Source: Phycisphaerae bacterium (GTDB lineage: Bacteria; Planctomycetota; Phycisphaerae; Sedimentisphaerales; UBA12454). From it: a DNA stretch of 62,031 nt. Numbering within the stretch: position 1 is the first letter of the stretch; each line of letters begins with the position of its first letter. The stretch spans positions 1-62,031 of the forward strand of contig JBAZHC010000016.1 of NCBI GenBank assembly GCA_041652575.1, read 5' to 3'. The position numbers and the translations under genes are program-made. The notes below the pieces were generated by a model. That model saw only the letters and a list, made by a program, of their open reading frames with translations. It was not told where the DNA came from and made no database searches. Of the stretch, positions 1 to 7,839 are shown piece by piece.

Positions 1-313
1 CGCAGGCGATTGTGCTGTTAACATCGCCGACAACTAAACAATAATCAGGCTTAAAATCAACAACGACAGGTTCGAATCGTTTCATTACTTCAGCGGTCTG
101 AGCAGCATGGGAGCCGCTGCCGACTTCGAGGTTTATATCGGGTTTGGGTATTTCAAGTTCTTCAAAAAACAGCTTGCTCATTTTTTCGTCATAATGCTGA
201 CCTGTGTGAACAAGAAGAGTTTGAAAATTACCGCCTTGATTAAACGCTTTCATCAACGGAGCAATCTTCATGAAATTAGGCCTTGCGCCGCATACGCAAA
301 TTATTTTAATCAC
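1..313 (-). CDS. UDP-GlcNAc 2-epimerase family protein (WecB/WbpI-like), 3' end outside window
   Basis: Only the first 104 codons or so are present; the rest lies beyond the left edge. The N-terminus shows the GARPNFMK motif near residue 9, then HTGQHYD and VGDVNST, which are hallmarks of the non-hydrolysing UDP-GlcNAc 2-epimerases. The start is a GTG at 313 preceded by GAGG on the minus strand. An upstream ATG is out of frame and soon stopped. It is the last visible gene of the uronic-acid sugar operon, so the role is either WecB (UDP-ManNAc formation) or WbpI (2-epimerisation of the diacetamido-glucuronate). The VGDVNST wording is closer to what I recall for WecB-type proteins than for WbpI, but this fragment cannot decide it. 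Confidence 0.85.
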   Translation of the reverse strand, partial: MIKIICVCGARPNFMKIAPLMKAFNQGGNFQTLLVHTGQHYDEKMSKLFFEELEIPKPDINLEVGSGSHAAQTAEVMKRFEPVVVDFKPDYCLVVGDVNSTIAC

Positions 314-352
314 ACCTGCCTCATTTCTTAAAATCTGTTGTTCGAAGGATTA

Positions 353-1480
353 TTACAATGTCTCAAGAACAGTTTTGACAACAAAATCTTTCATATCGTC
401 GCTCAGTTCCGGATATATCGGCAGGGCCAGAACTTCATTTGCCGCTTTTTCCGATTCGGGAAAATCACCCGCTTTATATCCAAGATATGCAAAACATTCC
501 TGCAAATGCATCGGCACAGGATAATAAATTTCACAGCCGATATTTTGCTTTTTCAGATGCTCAATCGTCTTGTCCCTGTCGGGAACTCTGATTACATATT
601 GATTGTAAATCGTAATACAATCCTTGCTGATGAAAGGTGTCTTAACCGCGGTGCCCGCAAATTTCTTATTATAATACTCGGCATTTTTTCTTCTCGCCGC
701 AGACCAGTCGTCCAGATACGGCAGTTTAACTAAAAGTGCGACCGCCTGTATCGGGTCAAGCCTGAAATTGCCGCCGATATATTTGTGATAATACTTCGGC
801 TCGCTGCCGTGATTGCGCATAATATAAATCATATGATAGAGCTTTTCGTCGTTGGTAACAACCATACCGCCGTCGCCGACGCCGCCCAAATTCTTACTCG
901 GGAAAAAGCTGAAACAGCCGCACGTGCCGATACTGCCCGCTTTTTTGCCTTTATATGTACTGCTGATGGATTGTGCCGCATCTTCTATAACAAAAAGATT
1001 GTGCCGCTTGGCAATGGCCATAATCGGGTCCATATCCGCCATTTGACCGTAAAGATGAACCGGCAGAATCGCCTTCGTCTTTTTCGTTATTGCCTTTTCA
1101 ATCAGTGCCGGATTTATATTGTAAGTCTTGGGGTCTATATCAACAAAAACAGGTTTCGCGCCCGCTCTTGCTATGCAGCCTGTCGTGGCGAAAAACGTAA
1201 AAGGTGTCGTAATAACTTCGTCGCCGCTCTTGTCCTCCGTAGCTTTAGTGGAGGAGGAGCCTATACCGAGGCTCATAAGACTTACAAGCAGTGCATCTGT
1301 TCCGCTCGAAACCCCGACTGCAAATTTACAATCACTCACCTCGGCGACTTTTTTCTCAAGCTCGGCAACTTTGGGTCCGCCGATACAAATCTGACTATCG
1401 AGAACTTCGCCTATCGCCTTTAATACATCGTTTTTAATCTTCGCGTACTGCGCCTTTAAATCCAGCAATGGAACCTGCAT
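353..1480 (-). CDS. wbpE: DegT/DnrJ/EryC1/StrS aminotransferase, WbpE-like
   Basis: PLP-dependent sugar aminotransferase, 375 residues. It would transfer an amino group to the 3-keto sugar made by the WbpB homolog next door. The PLP lysine is Lys196 in the FFPSKNLGG motif, Asp167 lies in EDAAQS, and the SSGTDAL phosphate-binding motif is at 58-64. The ATG at 1480 is preceded by GGAG at good spacing, so the TTG one codon upstream is not needed. Residues 75-85 (SSSTKATEDKS), just before the conserved GDEV, have no counterpart in the WbpE sequence I remember. They are encoded by a small hairpin repeat (1226-1258), so this looks like an in-frame insertion in a surface loop. The fold motifs on both sides are intact, so the enzyme is probably active. 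Confidence 0.9.
   Translation of the reverse strand: MQVPLLDLKAQYAKIKNDVLKAIGEVLDSQICIGGPKVAELEKKVAEVSDCKFAVGVSSGTDALLVSLMSLGIGSSSTKATEDKSGDEVITTPFTFFATTGCIARAGAKPVFVDIDPKTYNINPALIEKAITKKTKAILPVHLYGQMADMDPIMAIAKRHNLFVIEDAAQSISSTYKGKKAGSIGTCGCFSFFPSKNLGGVGDGGMVVTNDEKLYHMIYIMRNHGSEPKYYHKYIGGNFRLDPIQAVALLVKLPYLDDWSAARRKNAEYYNKKFAGTAVKTPFISKDCITIYNQYVIRVPDRDKTIEHLKKQNIGCEIYYPVPMHLQECFAYLGYKAGDFPESEKAANEVLALPIYPELSDDMKDFVVKTVLETL
1226..1258. repeat. GC-rich hairpin repeat inside wbpE
   Basis: TCCTCC at 1233-1238 pairs with GGAGGA at 1250-1255 around an 11-base loop. The segment codes for the extra residues 75-85 of the aminotransferase and keeps the frame open. It looks like a mobile palindromic repeat captured in frame. 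Confidence 0.6.
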
Positions 1481-1495
1481 CAAAATCTCCGTAAA

Positions 1496-2152
1496 TTATT
1501 TCTTATTCCTGAATATCTTATAACTTGTTTTACCAACCGACAAATCTGCCGGCAGAGGTTTGTCCTCATCGATGTCGAGACATTTTAAAACGCCTTTTTG
1601 AATCTCTTTATATTTATAGCCGCTTTCAGGACAAATCATAATGCCGTCCCTGTCCGGCTTTGGAAGTTTTATCCCGTGCCTGCTCATCCAGCCGAGCTGT
1701 TTTGCGGGCACTCCCGCCATCATCGCGTAATCAGGCACATCTTTCGTTACGACAGCACCGGCGGCAATAAAACAATATCTGCCAAGTTCGATGCCGCAGA
1801 CTATCGTCGCGTTGGCTCCGATTGTTGCGCCTCTTTTAATTACTGTTTTTTCATATACACTATGGCGGTTCACCTGTGAGCGGGGATTCAAAACATTTGT
1901 AAGCACGCAGCTCGGCCCCAGGAAAACATCATCTTCGATTATCGTGCCGGTATATATAGAAACATTATTCTGAACCTTGACGTTATTGCCTATGACAACA
2001 TCATTGGCCACGTGAGCGTTTTGACCGAAGATACAGTTTTCGCCGATTGTGCATTTCATTATATGCCCGAAGTGCCAAATCTTTGTGCCTTTGCCTATTT
2101 TCGCGCCGTCATCGACAAAACTGCTTGAGTGTACGAAATATTCTTTTGCCAT
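1496..2152 (-). CDS. wbpD: Hexapeptide-repeat sugar N-acetyltransferase, WbpD-like
   Basis: 218 residues with a left-handed beta-helix built from hexapeptide repeats (runs such as IGENCIFGQN and VVIGNNVKVQNN). It matches WbpD in phrases such as IWHFGHI, VFLGPS, TNVLNPRS and VPAKQLGWMS. In that pathway WbpD acetylates the 3-amino group of UDP-GlcNAc(3NH2)A with acetyl-CoA. The C-terminal tail, about 30 residues with MICPESGYKY, is longer than in the WbpD I recall. The gene starts with ATG 4 bases after the WbpB-like stop and ends 15 bases before the wbpE start, so the genes are clearly cotranscribed. The order wbpA-wbpB-wbpD-wbpE follows the reaction sequence closely. Confidence 0.9.
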   Translation of the reverse strand: MAKEYFVHSSSFVDDGAKIGKGTKIWHFGHIMKCTIGENCIFGQNAHVANDVVIGNNVKVQNNVSIYTGTIIEDDVFLGPSCVLTNVLNPRSQVNRHSVYEKTVIKRGATIGANATIVCGIELGRYCFIAAGAVVTKDVPDYAMMAGVPAKQLGWMSRHGIKLPKPDRDGIMICPESGYKYKEIQKGVLKCLDIDEDKPLPADLSVGKTSYKIFRNKK

Positions 2153-2156
2153 ATTT

Positions 2157-3110
2157 TTACAATTTAATATTTTTTAAAATGGGATGATACTCGCCTTTAA
2201 GGCCGACCGGCTCGGCTCTTCGTATGTCCGATGCTATCTGCACAGAAGTCGCTACATCTTTTGTACTGAATCCATCGCCTGCAAGAATCTTTTTGTAGCT
2301 TTCTGTATGCAAATCGCCGAAGCCTTCGGAAAATTCTACTTCCTGACCATCGACTGTTATTGACCGGTAAGTCATCGGTTTTCCCGGCTGCGGTTTCACT
2401 GGCAAATCGTCTCTTTCAAGAGACAGGAACCAGCGAACCCTCGCTTTTTGAAGCTCCAGAAAACCTGCCGCCCTTTTCGGCTGGCAAACATGAACGGTAT
2501 TTTGCTTAACTTCACCAAATATCCACGCAAGCATATCGAAAAAGTGTATCCCGATGTTTGTTGCGATGCCGCCGGACTTTTCAATATCGCCTTTCCAGGA
2601 AACCATATACCAGTGTCCGCGCGATGTAATATAAGTAAGGTCTATATCGTGAATCCTGTTTTTGTCGCCGGCATCTATTTTTTTCTTCAGCTCGATTATC
2701 GCAGGATGCAATCGAAGCTGTAAAATTGTATTTATCTTTCCCTTGCTTTCTTTTTCAATTTCTTCAAGAGCCTCAACATTCCACGGATTCAGCACCAGGG
2801 GTTTTTCGCATATCGCGCTGGCCCCGATTCTCAGTGCGAACCTCACATGTGCATCGTGCAGATAATTCGGCGAACAAATAGTAACATAATCTACTGCCTG
2901 TTTTTCATCGGCTCGTCTCAATTTTTCCAGATGCCTGTCGAATCTTTCGAATTCCGTGAAAAAATCCGTATCAGGAAAATAAGAATCGAGAATGCCTACC
3001 GAATCGCTCTTATCAAGAGCGGCGACAAGAACATTACCTGTGTCCTTAATAGCTTTCAAATGCCGAGACGCTATGTAGCCGGCAACACCGATTAACGCAA
3101 ATCTTTTCAT
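2157..3110 (-). CDS. wbpB: Gfo/Idh/MocA oxidoreductase, WbpB-like UDP-GlcNAcA 3-dehydrogenase
   Basis: 317 residues. The N-terminal Rossmann fold starts MKRFALIGVAGYIA. The Gfo/Idh/MocA signature ICEKP puts the catalytic-region lysine at 103, and NIGIHFFDML near 185-194 carries the conserved histidine. LTYITSRG, ATNIG and YRSITV agree with WbpB. In that family the enzyme oxidises the 3-OH of UDP-GlcNAcA with a tightly bound NAD and recycles it with 2-oxoglutarate. It starts 4 bases after the WbpA-like stop and is part of the same transcript. I see nothing missing, and the length is normal for WbpB. Confidence 0.9.
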   Translation of the reverse strand: MKRFALIGVAGYIASRHLKAIKDTGNVLVAALDKSDSVGILDSYFPDTDFFTEFERFDRHLEKLRRADEKQAVDYVTICSPNYLHDAHVRFALRIGASAICEKPLVLNPWNVEALEEIEKESKGKINTILQLRLHPAIIELKKKIDAGDKNRIHDIDLTYITSRGHWYMVSWKGDIEKSGGIATNIGIHFFDMLAWIFGEVKQNTVHVCQPKRAAGFLELQKARVRWFLSLERDDLPVKPQPGKPMTYRSITVDGQEVEFSEGFGDLHTESYKKILAGDGFSTKDVATSVQIASDIRRAEPVGLKGEYHPILKNIKL

Positions 3111-3114
3111 AACT

Positions 3115-4425
3115 TTATGCCTTTACTATTTTATTACGACCGCTTTTCACTTTCGCAGTCGCGTTACGGCTATCGACAACCATTTTTGAATTTTTCACTA
3201 TCCAGTTGTAGTCGTAGCAACTGTGGTCTGTCGAAATCAGAACAATATCGTATCCCTTAAGCATCTTTTCGCTCAATGGTTTGCTTCTCATTTTAAGATT
3301 ATGTTCGCGCATTTTGTGCGTATGAGGAATATACGGGTCGTTATAATCCACCTTCGCACCCTTCTTTTTCAAAATTTCAATCAGCTCAATCGATGGTGAT
3401 TCACGAACATCGTCGATATCTTTTTTGTATGCAAGTCCGAGAACCAGAACCTTCGCCCCTTTAAGACTCTTTTTTCTGTCGTTCATCGCTTCCAGGGTTC
3501 GATGCACTACATAATGCGGCATCGCGGTATTGATTTCACCGGCCAGTTCTATAAATTTCGTCGGCATACCGAATTGTCTCGCACGCCAGGTCAGGTAAAA
3601 CGGGTCAATCGGAATGCAGTGTCCGCCCAGTCCCGGACCGGGATAAAACTTCTGGAAACCGAACGGCTTTGTTGCCGCCGCATCAATTACTTCCCATACA
3701 TCGATGCCCATCCGGTCGAAAAGCTGTTTCAATTCGTTTACCATTGCGATATTAACGCAACGATATGTATTTTCCAGTATCTTGGCCGACTCAGCCACCT
3801 CGCATGACGAAACAGGAACGGTTTCATCAATCGCGTATTTATAGATTTCCAATGCTACCTGAAGGCTCTTCTTGTCATATCCGCCGACAACCTTTGGAAT
3901 CGTCGCCGTCCTGAAACTCTTGTTGCCCGGGTCTTCCCGTTCAGGTGAAAACGCCAGGTAAAAATCCCTGCCTGCCTTCAGGCCGCTCTTTTCGAGTATC
4001 GGCTTCATTACCTCTCTTGTCGTTCCGGGATATGTCGTGCTTTCCAGAACTACGAGCTGTTCTTTACGCAGATACTTTGAAATCGTTTCGCACGTAATAA
4101 CAATATAAGTCATATCCGGCTCACGGTTTTTTGTCAGTGGAGTCGGCACGCAGATTATCAGTGCGTCCGGCTTGCTCATCAGTTTCATATCCGTTGTCGT
4201 ATTGAATCGGCCGCTCTTAACCATATTCTTTATATCACTCGACGGAATGTGCTTGAGCGGGCTTTGGCCGGAATTTATTTTTTTAACGTTTTCTTCATTT
4301 ATATCGAAACCGACTACCTTTGCTCCGCGAAGAACGAATTCTCTCGCCAGAGGCAGACCTACATAGCCCATTCCGACAATGCCCACAAAAGGCGCTTTCT
4401 TCCCGATTTTGCTCTTCTTCGCCAT
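3115..4425 (-). CDS. wbpA: Nucleotide-sugar dehydrogenase, WbpA-like UDP-GlcNAc 6-dehydrogenase
   Basis: 436 residues of the UDP-glucose/UDP-GlcNAc dehydrogenase family. The NAD-binding motif GMGYVGLPLA is at about 18-27. The thiohydrolysing cysteine is Cys270 in GPGLGGHCIPIDPFY. The C-terminal UDP-binding domain has LGLAYKKDIDDVRESPS. Two successive NAD-dependent oxidations turn UDP-GlcNAc into UDP-GlcNAcA, the substrate for WbpB. Substrate choice is inferred from the neighbouring WbpB, WbpD and WbpE homologs. On its own the sequence could also be a WecC-type UDP-ManNAc dehydrogenase. The gene follows the upstream epimerase with an 18-base gap in the same operon. Confidence 0.9.
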   Translation of the reverse strand: MAKKSKIGKKAPFVGIVGMGYVGLPLAREFVLRGAKVVGFDINEENVKKINSGQSPLKHIPSSDIKNMVKSGRFNTTTDMKLMSKPDALIICVPTPLTKNREPDMTYIVITCETISKYLRKEQLVVLESTTYPGTTREVMKPILEKSGLKAGRDFYLAFSPEREDPGNKSFRTATIPKVVGGYDKKSLQVALEIYKYAIDETVPVSSCEVAESAKILENTYRCVNIAMVNELKQLFDRMGIDVWEVIDAAATKPFGFQKFYPGPGLGGHCIPIDPFYLTWRARQFGMPTKFIELAGEINTAMPHYVVHRTLEAMNDRKKSLKGAKVLVLGLAYKKDIDDVRESPSIELIEILKKKGAKVDYNDPYIPHTHKMREHNLKMRSKPLSEKMLKGYDIVLISTDHSCYDYNWIVKNSKMVVDSRNATAKVKSGRNKIVKA

Positions 4426-4443
4426 TCAATGACCTTTCACAAA

Positions 4444-5382
4444 TCAGAGATTTTCTTTATACCAGTTAATAGCTTTCGCTATTCCTTCTTCGAAGCTTAC
4501 AAAAGGCGTATAACCAATCAATTCTTTTGCTTTTTTGATATCCGCAAGAGAATGTTTTATATCGCCGGGCCTCGGCGGTGCGTAAACAGGTTTGATATTT
4601 TCTTTGCCGAGAAGTTTTCTTATCGTATTTACTACGGTATTTACCGTCACTGCATTTTCCGTGGAAATATTCATAGCCTCGCCGTGCGTTTCTTTTGCGT
4701 TTGCCGCCAGCCAGTTCGCCTGCATCACATTTTCAATATAGGTGAATCCCCGCGATTGCTCACCGTCATCGAAAATCCTCGGCGATTTATCTCTCATCAG
4801 TGCAGAAACAAACAGCGGTATTGCCGCGGCATACTGACTTGTCGGGTCCTGCCTTGGTCCGAACACATTGTAATAACGGAGGCATACAGATTGAAGGCCA
4901 TACGTTTCGTAAAATGCCCTGAAATAAATTTCGCCGATAGCTTTGCTGGCTCCATAAGGAGAAATTGGAGCAAGAGGCAAATCTTCGTGCTGCGGCAGAA
5001 CTTCGCTCTGTCCATAAACCGATGAACTCGACGAAAAAACAATTTTCCTCACTTTCGCATCCCTTGCAGCCAAAAGCACAGTGAATAGTCCATTAACGTT
5101 CACATCATGAGTTGTCGCAGGGTCTTTCATCGACCTCGGCACAGAACCAAGAGCGGCTAAATGATAAACAACTTCCACGTCTTTGACTGCCTGCTGCACC
5201 TTTGCCTTGTCGCGGATATCACCCTCAATCAGTTCGATTTTGTCGGCAATTTCAGCAAGATTTTTACGTTTGCCGGTCTCGAAATTATCAAGAACCCGCA
5301 CCTTCTGCCCTTTGTCGAGCAGAAACCTTACCATGTTGCTGCCGATGAAACCCGCTCCACCTGTAATAAGCGATAAAGCCAT
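4444..5382 (-). CDS. NAD-dependent nucleotide-sugar 4-epimerase (extended SDR)
   Basis: 312 residues. GGAGFIGSN at 8-16 is the NAD-binding glycine motif, AALGSVPRSM follows, and the catalytic pair is Tyr143 and Lys147 in SPYGASK. YYNVFGPRQ and GDGEQSRGFTYI-type motifs are typical of UDP-Glc/UDP-GlcNAc 4-epimerases; the AALGSVPRS stretch resembles the UDP-GlcNAc-preferring group (WbpP type). It would provide UDP-GalNAc or a related sugar for the same polysaccharide. It lies between a second epimerase and the WbpA homolog on the same strand. Exact substrate cannot be read from the sequence. Confidence 0.85.
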   Translation of the reverse strand: MALSLITGGAGFIGSNMVRFLLDKGQKVRVLDNFETGKRKNLAEIADKIELIEGDIRDKAKVQQAVKDVEVVYHLAALGSVPRSMKDPATTHDVNVNGLFTVLLAARDAKVRKIVFSSSSSVYGQSEVLPQHEDLPLAPISPYGASKAIGEIYFRAFYETYGLQSVCLRYYNVFGPRQDPTSQYAAAIPLFVSALMRDKSPRIFDDGEQSRGFTYIENVMQANWLAANAKETHGEAMNISTENAVTVNTVVNTIRKLLGKENIKPVYAPPRPGDIKHSLADIKKAKELIGYTPFVSFEEGIAKAINWYKENL

Positions 5383-5422
5383 CCTAAACTATCCTTTCAA
5401 GGGTAAAACAAAGGTCGATAGT

Positions 5423-6430
5423 CTACTCATTTTTACCCCGTTTGTCAGTAATAATCTTCTCGATCATCTGCTCAAGACTAACCTGCGGCTTATAGCCTGT
5501 GGCCCTATTTATCTTCTCCAGACATGGAAGCCGCCTTTGCATATCGTCAAATCCCTGTCCATAAGCCTGAGAATATGGAATAAATTTCTTTTCACTCTTA
5601 CTACCTGTTTTTTTGATAACCTTGTCCGCAAGCGCTTGAATCGTTATTTCTTCGGCTGAGCCGACATTAAAGACTTCTCCATTCGCCTCTTTCAGCTCCA
5701 TAAGCGATGTCATAGCTCTTATTACATCGCTGACATAAGTAAAACTTCTCGATTGTTTCCCGCTGCCGTAAATCAGCAAAGATTCGTTCTTCAGCGCCCA
5801 GTCTATAAACCGCGGCACAACCATACCATACATGCCGGTCTGTCTTGGGCCTATAGTATTAAATAACCTCACTATAACAACTTTCAGGCCGTATTGGCGG
5901 TGATACGCAAGGGCAAGGAATTCATCTATCGCCTTGCTGCACGCATAAGACCACCGTGAAAATTTCGTACTGCCCAGCACCGTATCGTCATCCTCATTGA
6001 AAGGCACCTTTTCGTTTTTGCCGTAAACCTCACTGGTTGAGGTTATCAAAACTTTCTTGCCGAGCTGATTTGCAACTGAAAGCACTACTTCGGTACCGTG
6101 TATATTGGTCTCGATAGTGTGAACAGGTTTTTCAATTATAAGATTAACCCCGACAGCGGCAGCGAGGTGATAAATACAATCGACATCTTCAGCCGTCTCT
6201 CTCATCAAATCCATATCACGGACAGAACCTTCGATGAATTTAAAGTTTTTCTCGGCAAGCAGATGCTGAATATTCTTAATACTGCCTGTGCTCAAATCGT
6301 CAACAACAACGACTTTCCGGCCGGAGGCCAAAAGATTCTCGCACAGATGCGAACCGATAAATCCCGCTCCGCCAGTTACCATTGAAGATTGAAGATTTAA
6401 AATTGAAGATTTACCGGATGTATTCGACAT
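5423..6430 (-). CDS. NAD-dependent epimerase/dehydratase (extended SDR) with repeat-derived N-terminus
   Basis: 335 residues. The glycine motif GGAGFIGSH lies near residue 20, and the Tyr-x-x-x-Lys pair is in WSYACSK. RLFNTIGPRQTG and SRSFTYVSD resemble UDP-glucuronate decarboxylases and related epimerases. It is the first gene of the sugar operon. Family members normally begin within a few residues of VTGGAGFIG. Here a 16-residue leader (MSNTSGKSSILNLQSS) precedes it, and most of that leader is encoded by an AT-rich repeat at 6380-6412. An internal ATG at 6382 would start directly at MVTGGAG and truncate the first strand. The upstream AGGA is rather far from the first ATG, so the true start is uncertain. 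Confidence 0.8.
   Translation of the reverse strand: MSNTSGKSSILNLQSSMVTGGAGFIGSHLCENLLASGRKVVVVDDLSTGSIKNIQHLLAEKNFKFIEGSVRDMDLMRETAEDVDCIYHLAAAVGVNLIIEKPVHTIETNIHGTEVVLSVANQLGKKVLITSTSEVYGKNEKVPFNEDDDTVLGSTKFSRWSYACSKAIDEFLALAYHRQYGLKVVIVRLFNTIGPRQTGMYGMVVPRFIDWALKNESLLIYGSGKQSRSFTYVSDVIRAMTSLMELKEANGEVFNVGSAEEITIQALADKVIKKTGSKSEKKFIPYSQAYGQGFDDMQRRLPCLEKINRATGYKPQVSLEQMIEKIITDKRGKNE
6380..6412. repeat. AT-rich TTCAAT/ATTGAA repeat at start of epimerase gene
   Basis: Short iterations of ATTGAAGATT. A related tract lies at 6509-6540 in the spacer and a weaker one at 7026-7052, just before the HNH gene. Here it is read through as the N-terminus of the epimerase (residues about 7-17). Confidence 0.55.
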
Positions 6431-6553
6431 ATTTTTAAAAAATTCCTGCTTCTTTATACTTTCATACCCGTTAAAAAGTGCGGGATTTCGCCGACAAACA
6501 CTCTCAAATTATTCAATCTTCATTCTTCAATTTTCAATCTATTTAGACTCCGT

Positions 6554-6599
6554 CCCCTTCGGCTACGCCCTCCCTGTTTGTCGAGGCAGGCCGAAAAGG
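6554..6599. repeat. GC-rich stem-forming repeat in spacer
   Basis: CCCCTTCGGC at 6554-6563 can pair imperfectly with GGCCGAAAAGG at 6589-6599. It stands out from the AT-rich spacer and resembles the GC hairpin repeats found elsewhere in this window. Confidence 0.45.
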
Positions 6600-6956
6600 T
6601 AAACACAAAGTCCGCAAATATAACTTAAATATCGGCAAAAAAAGGAGATAGCTTTAGAATAGAAGTGTTATCCTCGCTGCCGTTCATGCTCAAAAATGGG
6701 TTCAAAAACGTAAATTTTCAACCTCAAAAAATGTAAAATAAGTGCCTGGCCAGTTAAAGACACACGATACTATCATAATACTTCAAATCTAACAAGATTG
6801 TTCGATAAACAAATGGACAATTTATGTCTCCAAAAAACATCTTAATTGCCCTTTTCAATATCTAAAAATGGATAATTATAGGACTTTTTTGCTCTTTTGT
6901 TTTCATACTCCTATGTTCCGACAAAATTAGAATTATAAAATTTTTAATCTTTTGCC

Positions 6957-6984
6957 TTGCTTTTTATTAAAAATATGGTAAAAT
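6957..6984 (+). promoter_or_regulatory. Possible sigma-70-type promoter for HNH gene
   Basis: TTGCTT (6957-6962), 16-base spacer, TAAAAT (6979-6984), about 70 bases upstream of the HNH-AP2 start. Moderate match in an AT-rich region, so it could be chance. Confidence 0.35.
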
Positions 6985-7054
6985 ACCTGCATAGTTAGAT
7001 GATTACGCAATAAAACTTAATTCTTTAATCTGCAATCTATAATCTCAAATTCCC

Positions 7055-7726
7055 ATGCCCAAATCTTATTTAAAAATCCCGATTCCAGCTCTTTTCCTGC
7101 GCTTTTGCGTTTGGTTATTGTTGTTCTACAGGAAAAAACACTTCGGCATTGCCTTTAGGAAAATAAAACTGACGCAGAGCAAATTCACTATCGTTGACCC
7201 TGAGGATTTTGAAAAATTAAATGTTCATAAATGGCACATTATGGGCTACGTTAATAATTGCTATGCAAATCGGGTAACAGGACGTATTAACGGTATAAAA
7301 AAAGCTATAACAATGCATCGTCAGATTATGAATCCCCCGCCCGGCTTTGTTATTGACCATAAAGACGGCATCGGCCTGAATAATACAAAGACCAATCTCA
7401 GGATTGTAACTTCTGCACAGAATACTCACAACAGCAGGAAATTGCTTAATAATACCAGTTCGAAATACAAAGGCATATTCCGCGATAAAACAAGAAATGG
7501 ATTCCGCGTCCATATCGGATATAATGGCCATAGAAAATTTCTCGGTCACTTTGATAATGAAATCGACGCCGCAAAGGCTTACGACAAGACCGCAATGGAA
7601 CTCTATGGCGATTATGCCAAACTTAATTTCCCCAAAACCCCCGACGGCCTCTACGATAAAATACTTTCCTCGCCCCTGGAACGCCTGATTGATTATCTCA
7701 TGAATGTTTTTGTTATTACTTCGTAG
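7055..7726 (+). CDS. HNH endonuclease with C-terminal AP2 DNA-binding domain
   Basis: 223 residues. The middle holds an HNH nuclease: MHRQIM (87-92), IDHKDG (100-105), LNN and a final HN at 125-126, with the spacing of HNH_3-type homing enzymes. Residues about 136-192 form an AP2/ERF-like domain (SKYKGIF, KFLGHFDNEIDAAKAYD, GDYAKLNF). This combination is known from mobile, phage-linked homing endonucleases. The first 40 residues are hydrophobic and lysine-rich and may not all be translated. There is no Shine-Dalgarno at the ATG, which sits right behind an AT-rich repeat, so the true start may be downstream. It stands alone as a free-standing nuclease; no intron or split host gene is visible around it. 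Confidence 0.75.
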   Translation: MPKSYLKIPIPALFLRFCVWLLLFYRKKHFGIAFRKIKLTQSKFTIVDPEDFEKLNVHKWHIMGYVNNCYANRVTGRINGIKKAITMHRQIMNPPPGFVIDHKDGIGLNNTKTNLRIVTSAQNTHNSRKLLNNTSSKYKGIFRDKTRNGFRVHIGYNGHRKFLGHFDNEIDAAKAYDKTAMELYGDYAKLNFPKTPDGLYDKILSSPLERLIDYLMNVFVITS

Positions 7727-7778
7727 AACCGTTTCTCCGCAGTTGCCTTTATTCTATTAATTTATTTTCTTTTTTGTC

Positions 7779-7807
7779 TTGCTTAACGGCATATTCTGCA
7801 ATACATA
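7779..7807 (+). promoter_or_regulatory. Possible promoter of phosphoketolase
   Basis: TTGCTT (7779-7784), 17-base spacer, TACATA (7802-7807), about 30 bases before the ATG at 7840. Spacing is ideal and the -10 is moderate. Confidence 0.4.
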
Positions 7808-7839
7808 GTTTAATGAATCAGTTTTCAGGAGACATAAAA

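Larger units (their letters stand above)
6431..7054. other. 624-bp divergent spacer with repeats
   Basis: No gene seen. It separates the minus-strand sugar operon from the plus-strand HNH gene. It holds an AT-rich TTCAAT repeat (6509-6540), a GC-rich stem-forming repeat (6554-6599) and a possible plus-strand promoter (6957-6984). The middle part (about 6600-6950) is AT-rich and shows nothing I can name. Confidence 0.6.
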
